Below, piece after piece: positions 47,679-56,507 of a DNA stretch of 64,000 nucleotides. This stretch comes from Prauserella shujinwangii (lineage in GTDB: Bacteria; Actinomycetota; Actinomycetes; Mycobacteriales; Pseudonocardiaceae), in assembly GCF_003001955.1 (NCBI RefSeq), contig NZ_PVNH01000004.1, positions 372,001 to 436,000 of the forward strand, read 5' to 3'. The first letter of the stretch is position 1. Each line of letters begins with the position of its first letter. A model generated the notes under the pieces. It did not search any database. It saw only the letters and a program-made list of their open reading frames with translations, and was not told the origin of the DNA. A program made the translations under genes and the position numbers.

Positions 47679-48625
47679 CCGCCGTGGAGCCCGCCCGGCG
47701 AGCAGTGAAGGCCACCTTCACTGCGTCCAACGCACGCGGGGTGGCCTTCACCGCCCGCGGTCGCGGGGGGAAGGTGGGGGTGTTCGTGCAGTTGGTGCGG
47801 GCGCCCGCCGCGCTCACCGTCCTCGGCGACACGATCGCCGGTGGCGCCGCGGCGGGCACGCCGCTGCATGGCAGGCGGTGGACGCTGCCGCTGGCCTCGG
47901 CCTGCTTCTACTGGGCCGGGATGGCGCTCAACGACTGGGCCGACCGGCGGCTCGACGCGGTCGAGCGGCCCGAGCGGCCGATCCCTTCGGGCCGGATCAC
48001 CCCGGGCACCGCACTGACCACTGGGGGTGTGTTGACCGCCGCCGGGCTCGGCCTCGCCGGGTTCGGCGGCGGGCAGCGCGCGCTCCGCGCGGCCGTGCCG
48101 CTCGCCGCCGCGGTGTGGGCCTACGACACCACGCTCAAGGGCACCGCGGCCGGACCGCTCGGCATGGCCACCTGCCGCGCCCTCGACGTGCTCATGGGTT
48201 CCGGCGGGCGGTGGCGGCGGGCCGCCCCGGCCGCCGCCGCGCTCGGCGTGCACACGGCAGGCGTCACCGCCGTGTCCGCGGGCGAGGTGCACGGCGGCTC
48301 GCCCGGAACGGGGGCGCTCGCGCTGGCCGGCACGGCGACCGCCACCGGGCTGGCCGTCGCCGGGCGCGCGGGCGGGCGCACCGACCGGATCGCCGCGCTC
48401 GGGTACGGCGCGGGTTACGCGGCCACGGTCGGCCGCGCCCAGTACCGCGCCACGACGACGCCGTCCGCGGACCGGGTGCGGGCCGCCACCGCGGCCGGTA
48501 TCCACGGCATGGTCCCGCTGCAGGCGAGTCTCACTGCCCGGTACGGCTCCGGTCGCGTGGCGGCGCTGCTGGCCGGGGCGCTGCCGCTGGCCCGCCGCCT
48601 CGCGCGGAAGGTGAGCCCCACATGA
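47675..48625 (+). CDS. UbiA-family (SCO3242-type) prenyltransferase-like membrane protein
   Basis: 316 residues, strongly hydrophobic after residue 40, with the first aspartate-rich motif NDWADRRLDAVERPERPIPSG and a second, weaker DTTLKG. These are UbiA-superfamily Mg-prenyl diphosphate motifs; the same family also has glycosyl-type transferases. EboC of Ebo clusters belongs here. The start is uncertain: ATG 47675 overlaps the cyclase stop, but residues 10-30 are encoded by an intergenic-type palindrome; GTG 47774 or 47780 gives the usual family N-terminus. Confidence 0.85.
   Translation: MTAVEPARRAVKATFTASNARGVAFTARGRGGKVGVFVQLVRAPAALTVLGDTIAGGAAAGTPLHGRRWTLPLASACFYWAGMALNDWADRRLDAVERPERPIPSGRITPGTALTTGGVLTAAGLGLAGFGGGQRALRAAVPLAAAVWAYDTTLKGTAAGPLGMATCRALDVLMGSGGRWRRAAPAAAALGVHTAGVTAVSAGEVHGGSPGTGALALAGTATATGLAVAGRAGGRTDRIAALGYGAGYAATVGRAQYRATTTPSADRVRAATAAGIHGMVPLQASLTARYGSGRVAALLAGALPLARRLARKVSPT
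47705..47751. repeat. GTGAAGGCCACC palindromic repeat (family C) at the start of the UbiA-type gene
   Basis: Left arm GTGAAGGCCACC (47705-47716), right arm GGTGGCCTTCAC (47740-47751), 23-nt loop. The left arm also extends into its own small palindrome (GTGAAGGCCACCTTCAC). If ATG 47675 is used, the repeat is translated. Confidence 0.75.
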
Positions 48626-48640
48626 CATCGGCCCGCCGTG

Positions 48641-48716
48641 GCGCGTGTCCGCGATCTGTGCACGCGTGTCCGCGTCGCGCGACGCGGACACGCGTGCACA
48701 GATCGCGGACACGCGC
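48641..48716. repeat. 76-bp perfect palindrome (family D) before the TIM barrel-EboA gene
   Basis: The axis is between 48678 and 48679; all 38 base pairs match without a loop. The sequence contains GCGTGTCCGCG twice per arm. It lies in the 109-bp gap between the UbiA-type gene and ATG 48735 and could form a long cruciform or RNA hairpin inside the operon transcript. Confidence 0.95.
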
Positions 48717-48734
48717 GAGGAAGGGGAGGCGTCC

Positions 48735-50162
48735 ATGAGCGGCCTGCGACTCGGCTACGGCACCAACGGCTTCGCCAGCCACCGCCTCGACGACGCGCTC
48801 GACGTGATCGCCGGGCTGGGCTACGACGGCGTCGCGCTGACCCTCGACCACGCGCACCTGGACCCGTTCGCCGCCGACCTGCCCGGGCGCACCAGCGCGG
48901 TCGCCGCCCGGCTCGGCCGCCTCGGCCTCGGCGTGGTCGTGGAGACCGGCGCGCGGTACCTGCTCGACCCGTGGCGCAAGCACCAGCCGACCCTGCTGTC
49001 GGCGGAACCGGTGGCCAGGGTCGACTTCCTCCGCCGCGCCGTCCGCGTCGCCGCCGACCTCGGCGCCGAATGCGTGTCCTTCTGGTCCGGGGTGAAAGAG
49101 CCCGGCCTGGCCGACGAGACCGCGTGGCAGCGGCTGCGCGACGGGGTGTCCGCCGTCCTGGAGGAGGCGACGGAGCGGGGCGTGCGGCTCGCGCTCGAAC
49201 CGGAGCCGGGGCACTTCGTGCAGCACCTCGACCAGGCGCTGCGGCTGCGTCACGACCTCGGCTCGCCCGAACTTCTCGGCATCACGCTCGATGTCGGGCA
49301 CTGCGTGGCGGTGGAACCGGTCGACGCGGCCGAGTGCGTGCGCAGGGCGGGCGCGCTGCTGTTCAACGTCCAGCTCGACGACATGCTGCCCGGTGTGCAC
49401 GAGCACCTGGAGTTCGGCGCGGGCGAGCTGGACCTGACCGCGACCCTCGCCGCGCTCACCGGAATCGGCTACACCGGCCTGGCGGCCGTGGAGCTGCCCC
49501 GGCACAGCCACGCGGCGCCCGAGGTGGCGCGCCGCAGCCTCGCGGCGCTGCGCGCGGCCGAGTGGACCGGCGACGCCGAACGCCGGATCGCCGCCGACCC
49601 GGCGAGTGTGCGCACGCTGTTCCCCGCGGCGGGCCGGAAGGCCGGGCGCGCGCCGCTGCACCCGGAGACCGATCCGCAGGGGCTCGTGCACGGCACGCGG
49701 GACGACGAGGCCCGCGGCCGCCTGCTCGCGGCGCTCGCGCGGGCGCTGCCGCCCGAGGACCTCGCGAAGGAGGTCGGCGAGCTGTACCGCTACGGTGACG
49801 GCGCCGAGCGCAGGGGCGTGCTGCGGAACCTGCACCGGTTGCCCACGGGGGACCCCGAGTACTCGGTGGTCCGCGACACCGGGCTGCGGCTGGTCGAGGA
49901 CGCCCTGCGCGCCAACGACACCGGGCTCGTCGCCGCGGCGCTGGGGCCGTTCGCCGCCGCGCACCTGGACGCGCACTCCTGGCGGCACGGCGTGCTCAAA
50001 TGCCTTTTCGTCGGCGTGCCGGTGGCCGCCGTCGCCGGTCTCGCGGAGCGGACCGACGACGAGCTGGTCCGGATGGTCACCGACTACGTGGCGGAACGGA
50101 AGGCGGCGGGCCGGGACGTGCCCCCTGATGCCGACGCGATTCTCCAGGAGGCTGGGCAATGA
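48735..50162 (+). CDS. Sugar epimerase-type TIM barrel fused to an EboA domain
   Basis: 475 residues. Residues 1-275 form an AP-endonuclease-2/xylose-isomerase-like TIM barrel (LGYGTNGFASHRLDDALDVI, LALEPEPGHFVQ, GITLDVGHCVAVEP, FNVQLDD, AVELPRH), with metal ligands E, D, H and E in place. Residues 320-475 are an EboA-type helical domain (ELYRYGDGAERRGVLRNL, LVEDALRANDTGLVAAALGP, GVLKCLFVGVPVAAVAGL). EboA belongs to clusters implicated in precursor trafficking to the periplasm. ATG 48735 follows AAGGGGAGG at 48721-48729. Confidence 0.85.
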   Translation: MSGLRLGYGTNGFASHRLDDALDVIAGLGYDGVALTLDHAHLDPFAADLPGRTSAVAARLGRLGLGVVVETGARYLLDPWRKHQPTLLSAEPVARVDFLRRAVRVAADLGAECVSFWSGVKEPGLADETAWQRLRDGVSAVLEEATERGVRLALEPEPGHFVQHLDQALRLRHDLGSPELLGITLDVGHCVAVEPVDAAECVRRAGALLFNVQLDDMLPGVHEHLEFGAGELDLTATLAALTGIGYTGLAAVELPRHSHAAPEVARRSLAALRAAEWTGDAERRIAADPASVRTLFPAAGRKAGRAPLHPETDPQGLVHGTRDDEARGRLLAALARALPPEDLAKEVGELYRYGDGAERRGVLRNLHRLPTGDPEYSVVRDTGLRLVEDALRANDTGLVAAALGPFAAAHLDAHSWRHGVLKCLFVGVPVAAVAGLAERTDDELVRMVTDYVAERKAAGRDVPPDADAILQEAGQ

Positions 50163-51043
50163 GTGCGATGAGGATCTTCGACCCGCACATCCACATGACG
50201 TCGCGGACGACCGACGACTACGAGGCCATGTACGCCGCGGGAGTCCGCGCTCTGGTCGAGCCCGCGTTCTGGCTCGGCCAGCCGAGGACCAGCGTGGGGT
50301 CCTTCGTGGACTATTTCGACGGGCTCATCGGCTGGGAGCGGTTCCGCGCGGCGCAGTTCGGAATCCGCCACCACTGCACGATCGCGCTGAACCCCAAGGA
50401 GGCCAACGACCCGCGCTGCGCCGACGTGCTCGACGTGCTGCCCCGCTACCTCGCCAAGGACGGGGTGGTCGCGGTCGGCGAGGTCGGCTACGACTCGATG
50501 ACCGCCGCGGAGGAGAAGGCGTTCCAGCGCCAGCTCGCCATGGCCGTGGAGCACGAACTGCCCGTGCTGGTGCACACGCCGCACCGGGACAAGCGCAGCG
50601 GCACCCAGCGCACGCTCGACGTGGTGCGCGAGTCCGGCATCGCACCGGAGCTCGTGGTGGTCGACCACCTCAACGAGCTCACGGTCGGGCTCGTCGCCGA
50701 GTCCGGCTGCTGGATGGGATTCTCGATCTACCCGGACACCAAGATGGACGAGCACCGCATGGTGACGATCCTGCGGGAGTACGGCACCGACCGGGTGCTG
50801 GTGAACTCCGCCGCCGACTGGGGGCGCTCCGACCCGCTGAAGACGAAGTACACGGGCGAGGCGATGCTCGCGGCCGGCTTCACCGAGGACGACGTGGACA
50901 AGGTGCTGTGGCGCAACCCGGTGGAGTTCTACGGGCAGAGCGGCAAGCTCCTGCTCGACCCGCTCGAGCAGGCCGCTCCCACCGGGGAGACGTTCGAGGG
51001 CAACTCGGTGCTGCGTGGCGCGCGGCCGGACAGCGGTGCCTGA
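50159..51043 (+). CDS. TatD-family metal-dependent hydrolase (EboB-like)
   Basis: 294 residues of the amidohydrolase superfamily. Metal ligands visible: HIH in FDPHIHM, E in VAVGEVGYD, H in LVHTPHRD, H in VVDHLNE and D in NSAADWGRSD. It overlaps the EboA-fusion gene by 4 nt and eboE by 1 nt. TatD-type EboB is a regular member of Ebo clusters. The substrate is unknown. Confidence 0.9.
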   Translation: MSAMRIFDPHIHMTSRTTDDYEAMYAAGVRALVEPAFWLGQPRTSVGSFVDYFDGLIGWERFRAAQFGIRHHCTIALNPKEANDPRCADVLDVLPRYLAKDGVVAVGEVGYDSMTAAEEKAFQRQLAMAVEHELPVLVHTPHRDKRSGTQRTLDVVRESGIAPELVVVDHLNELTVGLVAESGCWMGFSIYPDTKMDEHRMVTILREYGTDRVLVNSAADWGRSDPLKTKYTGEAMLAAGFTEDDVDKVLWRNPVEFYGQSGKLLLDPLEQAAPTGETFEGNSVLRGARPDSGA

Positions 51044-52161
51044 TGTTGCTGTCCTACTGCACGAACGTGCACCCCGCCGAGGACCTCGACGGCATCCTGC
51101 GGCAGCTGGACGCCTACGCGGTGCCGGTGCGGGAACGGCTCGGGCAGGACCGTCTCGGCGTCGGGCTGTGGCTGGCCGCCGAGGTCGCCGCCGGGCTCGC
51201 CGCCGACCGGGAGAGCAGGCGCAGGCTCGCCGCCGAGCTGTCCGCGCGCGGGCTCGTCGTGCAGACCCTCAACGCCTTCCCGTACGGCGGGTTCCACGCC
51301 GACGTGGTCAAGCACGCCGTGTACGTTCCGAAATGGACCGACGCGGCCCGGCTGCGGTACACGCTGGACTGCGTCACCGTGCTCGCCGATCTGCTGCCCG
51401 CCGACGCCGCCTACGGCAGCATCTCGACGTTACCGCTGGGCTGGCGGGAGCCGTGGGGTCCCTCGCACGACCTGCGCGCCGGGATCGCCTTCGAGGAGGT
51501 CACCCGGGTCCTGCGGACGGCGCTGGCACGCCACGAGCAGCCGATCCGGCTGGCGGTCGAACCGGAGCCGGGGTGCGTGCTCGACACGGTCGCCGACGCC
51601 GTGACCTGGCTGGCCGACCGCGTCGAGCCCGAGTACGTGGGGCTGTGCCTGGACACCTGCCACCTCGCGGTGTCCTTCGCCGACCCCGCCGAGACGGTGG
51701 CGCGGATCCGCGCCGCGGGCCTGGACGTGGTGAAGGTGCAGGCGTCCGCCGCGCTGCACGTCGAGGACCCCGGCACCGAGGACGCCCGCGCGGCGCTCGC
51801 CGAGTTCGCCGAGCCCCGCTACCTGCACCAGGTGCGGGAACTGACCGGCACCGGCGACGTCCTCGCCGCCGACGACCTGCCCGAGGCACTCGACCGGCTG
51901 CCCGCACGGGGGCCGTGGCGCGTGCACTTCCACGTGCCGTTGCACGCGTCGCCGGAACCGCCGCTGACCTCGACCACCGGGGTGCTGCGGGACGCGGTGG
52001 CGGCGCTGGCCGAGGGGGGCGGGCCGCTGCCGCACGTGGAGGTGGAGACCTACACGTGGAACGTGCTGCCCGCCGCGCAGCGGCAGGACCTCGCGGACGG
52101 GATCGCCGACGAGCTGCGCTGGGCACGGGCGCGGCTGCTCAGCCAGGAGGTGCGCACATGA
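51043..52161 (+). CDS. eboE: EboE, metabolite traffic protein (TIM-barrel epimerase fold)
   Basis: 372 residues with sequences I recognise as EboE: LSYCTNVHPAEDLDGILRQL, NAFPYGGFHADVVKHAVYVP, ISTLPLGWREPWG (given in pieces), plus barrel metal-site segments LAVEPEPGCVLD, GLCLDTCHLAVSF and VKVQASAAL. EboE is needed for metabolite export in Ebo systems; its chemistry is unknown. ATG 51043 shares one base with the TatD-family stop. Confidence 0.9.
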   Translation: MLLSYCTNVHPAEDLDGILRQLDAYAVPVRERLGQDRLGVGLWLAAEVAAGLAADRESRRRLAAELSARGLVVQTLNAFPYGGFHADVVKHAVYVPKWTDAARLRYTLDCVTVLADLLPADAAYGSISTLPLGWREPWGPSHDLRAGIAFEEVTRVLRTALARHEQPIRLAVEPEPGCVLDTVADAVTWLADRVEPEYVGLCLDTCHLAVSFADPAETVARIRAAGLDVVKVQASAALHVEDPGTEDARAALAEFAEPRYLHQVRELTGTGDVLAADDLPEALDRLPARGPWRVHFHVPLHASPEPPLTSTTGVLRDAVAALAEGGGPLPHVEVETYTWNVLPAAQRQDLADGIADELRWARARLLSQEVRT

Positions 52162-53558
52162 CCAGGTTGCTCGTGCTCGACGTCGTCGGGATGACCCCGA
52201 AGCTGTTGCGGCACATGCCGAACCTCGCCGCGCTCGGCGGCCGGGGCTGGCGGGCGGAGCTGGGCACGGTGCTGCCCGCGGTGACGTGCAGCGCGCAGTC
52301 CACCTTCCTCACCGGGCGGATGCCGTCCGGGCACGGGATCGTCGGCAACGGCTGGTACTTCCGGGACCTCGGCGAGGTCTATCTGTGGCGGCAGCACAAC
52401 CGGCTCGTGCAGGGGGAGAAGGTGTGGGAGACGGCGCGGGCCGCGCGTCCCGGCCACGTCTCCGTCAACCTCTGCTGGTGGTACGCGATGGGGATGTCGA
52501 CCGACTTCACGGTCACTCCCCGCCCGATCTACCACGCCGACGGCCGCAAGTCGCCGGACTGCTACGCCCGGCCGCCGGAACTGCACGACCGGCTCACCGC
52601 CGAACTCGGCCCGTTCCCGCTGTTCCACTACTGGGGGCCGACCGCCTCGATCACCTCCACCCGCTGGATCGTGGCGGCCGCCCGCAGGTTGTTCTGGGAC
52701 GAGAGCCCCGACCTGCAGCTGGTCTACATCCCGCACCTGGACTACGACCTGCAGCGGTACGGGCCGGACTCGCCGCAGGCCGTGCGCGCCGCGAAGGCCG
52801 TCGACCGGGAGCTGGCACCGCTGCTGGCCGACGCCGAACGCGCCGGTGCCACCGTCGTCGCGCTGTCGGAGTACGGCATCGCGCCCGCGGACACCCCGGT
52901 CGACGTCAACCGGGCGCTGCGCCGCGAGGGCCTGCTGGAGGTCTACACGCAGGACGGCATGGAGTACCTCGACCCGTGGACGTCCCGGGCCTTCGCCGTC
53001 GCCGACCACCAGGTGGCACACGTCTACGTCGCCGACGAGGCGGACATCCCGAAGGTGCGCGGCCTGCTGGCGGCCCTGCCCGGCGTCGACGAGGTGCTCG
53101 ACCGCGAGGCGCAGGCGGCCTACGGCCTCGACCACGAGCGCTCCGGTGAGCTGGTGGCGGTGGCCGAGCCGAGGGCGTGGTTCACCTACTACTACTGGCT
53201 CGACGACACGCGCGCGCCGGACTTCGCCAGGGGAGTGGAGATCCACCGCAAACCCGGTTACGACCCGGCGGAGCTGTTCTTCGACCCCGACGACCGGCTC
53301 GCGAAGGCGAAGGCCGGGCTCAACCTGCTCCGCAAGAAGGCGGGCCTGCGCTACACGATGAACGTGGTGCCCACCGATCCCCGGCACGTGCGCGGTTCCC
53401 ACGGCAGGCTGCCGGACTCGGCCGACGAGGGACCGGTGCTGCTGTGCTCCGACCCCACCGTGCCGTCCACTGTGGAGAGCACCGGTCGCATGGCGGCGAC
53501 GGAGGTGCGTGACCTGTTGCTGACACTGCAAGGAATCCCGGAGGTGGCGAAACGATGA
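52158..53558 (+). CDS. Alkaline phosphatase-fold nucleotide pyrophosphatase/phosphodiesterase (EboF-like)
   Basis: 466 residues. Metal and catalytic residues of the superfamily: D in LLVLDVVGM, nucleophile region [25 protein letters not shown] with D and H-type ligands, LSEYGI and ADHQVAHVY. No signal peptide, so cytosolic. It resembles nucleotide pyrophosphatase/phosphodiesterase (NPP) proteins and could cleave an activated precursor such as a nucleotide or prenyl phosphate. AGGAGG lies 8 nt before ATG 52158; 4-nt overlaps on both sides. Confidence 0.88.
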   Translation: MTRLLVLDVVGMTPKLLRHMPNLAALGGRGWRAELGTVLPAVTCSAQSTFLTGRMPSGHGIVGNGWYFRDLGEVYLWRQHNRLVQGEKVWETARAARPGHVSVNLCWWYAMGMSTDFTVTPRPIYHADGRKSPDCYARPPELHDRLTAELGPFPLFHYWGPTASITSTRWIVAAARRLFWDESPDLQLVYIPHLDYDLQRYGPDSPQAVRAAKAVDRELAPLLADAERAGATVVALSEYGIAPADTPVDVNRALRREGLLEVYTQDGMEYLDPWTSRAFAVADHQVAHVYVADEADIPKVRGLLAALPGVDEVLDREAQAAYGLDHERSGELVAVAEPRAWFTYYYWLDDTRAPDFARGVEIHRKPGYDPAELFFDPDDRLAKAKAGLNLLRKKAGLRYTMNVVPTDPRHVRGSHGRLPDSADEGPVLLCSDPTVPSTVESTGRMAATEVRDLLLTLQGIPEVAKR

Positions 53559-54562
53559 GCCGACCGATCACCCTGTTCACCGGCCAGTGGGCCGACCTGC
53601 CGTTCGAGGAGGTCTGCAGGCTGGCCTCCGAGTGGGGCTACGACGGCCTGGAGATCGCCTGCTCGGGCGACCACTTCGAGGTCGACCGCGCGCTCGCCGA
53701 GGACGACTACGTCGAGGGCAGGCACAAGCTGCTCGAGTCGTACGGCCTGAAGGTGTGGGCGATCTCCAACCACCTGGTCGGCCAGGCCGTGTGCGACGAC
53801 CCCATCGACGAGCGGCACCGCAACATCCTGCCCGCACGGATCTGGGGCGACGGCGAGCCCGAGGGCGTGCGGCAGCGGGCCGCCGCCGAGCTCGCCGACA
53901 CGGCGCGGGCGGCCGCGAAGCTGGGCGTGGACACCGTCATCGGGTTCACCGGCTCGAAGATCTGGAAGTACGTGGCGATGTTCCCGCCGGTGTCCCAGGA
54001 CATGATCGACGACGGCTACGCCGACTTCGCGGCCCGCTGGAACCCCATCCTCGACGTGTTCGACGAGGTCGGCGTGCGGTTCGCGCACGAGGTGCACCCC
54101 AGCGAGATCGCCTACGACTACTGGACGACCCAGCGCGCGCTGGAGGCCGTGAACCACCGGCCCGCGTTCGGGCTGAACTGGGACCCGTCGCACTTCGTGT
54201 GGCAGGACCTCGACCCGGTCGGGTTCATCCTCGACTTCGCCGACCGGATCTACCACGTCGACTGCAAGGACACCAAGAAGCGCTTCGACGGGCGCAACGG
54301 CAGGCTCGGCTCCCACCTCCCGTGGGCCGACCCGCGCCGTGGCTGGGACTTCGTGTCCACCGGGCACGGGGACGTCGACTGGGAGAGCGCCTTCCGCGCG
54401 CTCAACTCGATCGGCTACACGGGGCCGATCTCCGTGGAGTGGGAGGACGCGGGGATGGACCGGCTGCGTGGCGCGGCCGAGGCCGTGCACTACATCCGGA
54501 ACCTCAACTTCGACAAGCCGGCCGCGGCGTTCGACGCGGCGTTCAGCACGGAGAAGGAGTGA
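53555..54562 (+). CDS. Cytosolic sugar phosphate isomerase/epimerase
   Basis: 335 residues, xylose-isomerase-like TIM barrel: [56 protein letters not shown] and ISVEWED give the metal-binding E, D, H and E. Related proteins act on keto-sugars and cyclitols (IolE/IolH-like or 3-keto-glucoside epimerases). ATG 53555 overlaps the phosphodiesterase stop (ATGA). The exported relative follows. Confidence 0.9.
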   Translation: MSRPITLFTGQWADLPFEEVCRLASEWGYDGLEIACSGDHFEVDRALAEDDYVEGRHKLLESYGLKVWAISNHLVGQAVCDDPIDERHRNILPARIWGDGEPEGVRQRAAAELADTARAAAKLGVDTVIGFTGSKIWKYVAMFPPVSQDMIDDGYADFAARWNPILDVFDEVGVRFAHEVHPSEIAYDYWTTQRALEAVNHRPAFGLNWDPSHFVWQDLDPVGFILDFADRIYHVDCKDTKKRFDGRNGRLGSHLPWADPRRGWDFVSTGHGDVDWESAFRALNSIGYTGPISVEWEDAGMDRLRGAAEAVHYIRNLNFDKPAAAFDAAFSTEKE

Positions 54563-54566
54563 GCAG

Positions 54567-55436
54567 GTGAGTTCGACCAGCGAGGGCAGGCACCTTTCCC
54601 GGAGGTCGCTGCTGCGGACGGCCGCGGGCGCGGCCGCCGTGGCGGGCATGACCGGGGCGCTGTCGGGTACCGCGAACGCCGCCTGGAGCGGGCCGGGGCG
54701 GCGGCTGCCGCGGGAGCGGATCGCCATCCAGCTCTACACGCTGCGGCACGCGCTGGAGGCCGACCTGGAGGGCACGCTGGAGGCACTGGCCGACATCGGG
54801 TACCGCAACGTCGAGCTGGCAGGCACCTACGGCCGGTCCGCGGAGGAGTTCCGCGGCCTGCTGGACACCTACGGGCTGCGGGCGGTGTCCGCGCACGTCG
54901 GCTTCGACGGCGCGGACATCGACCAGCTCGTCGCCGACGCGCGCGTGCTCGGCTACCACTACGCCGACTGCGCCTGGGCCCGCTACGGCACGCTCGCCGA
55001 GTGGGAGGCGTTCGCGCGGCGGCTCGACCGCGCGGGGGAGGCGTTCCGCAAGGCCGGGATCCGCTACGGCTACCACAACCACGCCCACGAGTACGAGCCG
55101 ATCGACGGCGTGCGGCCGATCGACGTGATCGCGCGCAACACCAGTCCGCGCAACGTCCACTTCGAGTACGACCTGTACTGGGTGGTCACCGGCGGCGCCG
55201 ACCCGGTCGCCGAGTACTACCGGTACTTCGGGCGGGTCAAGCAGTACCACGTCAAGGACCGCGCGCCCGGCGGCGGTTTCGCGAACCTCGGGGAGGGCAC
55301 GATCGACTTCGCGGAGATCTTCCGCAGGACGTGCGCCGGGGCCGTGCAGCACTACATCGTCGAGCACGACTCGCCGAGCGACCCGCTGCACACCGCCCAG
55401 GTCGGCTTCGACTACCTGGCGAACCTGCGGTTCTGA
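54567..55436 (+). CDS. Tat-exported sugar phosphate isomerase/epimerase-like protein
   Basis: 289 residues with a twin-arginine signal (LSRRSLLRTAAGAAAVAG) and a cleavage region near TANAAW, then a TIM barrel (IAIQLYTLRHALEADLEGT, GYRNVELAGTYG, YGYHNHAHEYEP, HFEYDLYWVV, YHVKDR, YIVEHD) with the usual metal ligands. Export of such an epimerase means that a sugar or keto-sugar is rearranged outside the cell, in line with the secreted ThuA/DUF1080 protein. GTG 54567, AAGGAG at 54554-54559. Last gene of the operon. Confidence 0.9.
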   Translation: MSSTSEGRHLSRRSLLRTAAGAAAVAGMTGALSGTANAAWSGPGRRLPRERIAIQLYTLRHALEADLEGTLEALADIGYRNVELAGTYGRSAEEFRGLLDTYGLRAVSAHVGFDGADIDQLVADARVLGYHYADCAWARYGTLAEWEAFARRLDRAGEAFRKAGIRYGYHNHAHEYEPIDGVRPIDVIARNTSPRNVHFEYDLYWVVTGGADPVAEYYRYFGRVKQYHVKDRAPGGGFANLGEGTIDFAEIFRRTCAGAVQHYIVEHDSPSDPLHTAQVGFDYLANLRF

Positions 55437-55442
55437 GGCCGG

Positions 55443-56348
55443 TCACCCGCCGGACGCGAGGAGGACGGACACGGCCCGGACGGTGGCGTGCCCCCGCCAG
55501 TCGAGCGCCGCGGCGGGGGAGTAGCTGGTGAAGTCGACGGCCCAGCCACCGTCCGGCCGCTGTTCCGCGGCGAGGCGGCGCAGGTCGGCGGCCACGACGC
55601 CGGGACCGAACAGGGCACGGGCAGGCCGGTCCGGCAGCGGCGCGAAGTCGAGCGGCCGCAGGGACTCGCCGTCGGCGCCGCCCGCCACGGGCACCCGCCC
55701 GTCGGCGGGCAGGTGCGCGCGGAGCCCGTCGAGCAACGGGGCCGCCTCCGGCTCGCGGTCGTGCACGGCGTCGAGCAGCTGGACGGAGAACGCCAGCTCC
55801 AGCGCGTGCGGTGCGGTGAGCCCGGCGATCTCGGCGAGGCAGAACCGGGTGGCCCCCGCCAGCCACGGGTGGGCGGCGACCGCCGGGTCGTGGCGGGCGA
55901 CGCGGTGGGCGACGGCGGCCACCACCGCGGTGATCTGCAGGGACGACGTCGTGCTGTCGGCCCCGGCCCAGAACGGCGCGCATCCGGTGGGATCGGTCAC
56001 CGGCAGCGCGAACGGCAGCCCGCCGTCCGGCAGCGTCACCGACTCCAGCCAGTCGCACAGCCCGGCCGCCCAGGGCGAGGTGTGCGGCGCGATGTCGGCG
56101 AACACCTCGAACGCGTGCAGCGCCGCGCCCGGCTGGCTCTCCGGTGAGCGCAGGTCGGGTTCGAGTCCCCAACCGAAACCGCCGTCGGGGTTGCGGTAGG
56201 CGCCCAGCGCGGCGAGGGTGGCCTCCGGGTCGCCGGTGCCGAGCACGAGGCGCAGCCGGTGCCGGTCGAGCAGCCGGGCGTGCGTGCTCTGGAAGGCGGT
56301 GGCGGCTGCGGTGTCGATGTCGAGTTCCCTGTCCATGCGGTACAGCAT
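55443..56348 (-). CDS. Prenyltransferase/squalene-cyclase-like alpha-toroid protein
   Basis: 301 residues with repeated short helical units of the terpenoid-toroid type: YRNPDGGFGWGLEPD, LPDGGLPFALP and AEQRPDGGWAVDF, i.e. the GG-F/W repeats of prenyltransferase or squalene oxidase-like proteins. The catalytic DXDD of cyclases is not seen, so its function is unknown. It faces the Ebo-type operon tail to tail with 6 nt between. Start ATG 56348 or 56336; upstream lies a family A repeat. Confidence 0.72.
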   Translation of the reverse strand: MLYRMDRELDIDTAAATAFQSTHARLLDRHRLRLVLGTGDPEATLAALGAYRNPDGGFGWGLEPDLRSPESQPGAALHAFEVFADIAPHTSPWAAGLCDWLESVTLPDGGLPFALPVTDPTGCAPFWAGADSTTSSLQITAVVAAVAHRVARHDPAVAAHPWLAGATRFCLAEIAGLTAPHALELAFSVQLLDAVHDREPEAAPLLDGLRAHLPADGRVPVAGGADGESLRPLDFAPLPDRPARALFGPGVVAADLRRLAAEQRPDGGWAVDFTSYSPAAALDWRGHATVRAVSVLLASGG

Positions 56349-56400
56349 CGCCGCACCCCGGCCCCCGTTCTTGAACGGACCGGACACGCCCGGGCGGAAA

Positions 56401-56485
56401 GCTCCCCAATGTGGCATTGGGTACGTTGAACGCACCCGATGCGGCATTCGGTGCGTCGAGCGCAACCGATGCCACATTGGGGAGC
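56401..56485. repeat. 30-bp palindromic repeat (family A), perfect 17-bp outer arms
   Basis: Units 56405-56434 and 56435-56464, outer arms GCTCCCCAATGTGGCAT (56401-56417) and its exact complement at 56469-56485. It lies between two minus-strand genes, 16 nt after... the stop of the gene starting at 56942 when read on that strand, and upstream of the toroid gene. Confidence 0.88.
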
Positions 56486-56507
56486 TTTTCCCGGGCGGGT
56501 GGGTCGC

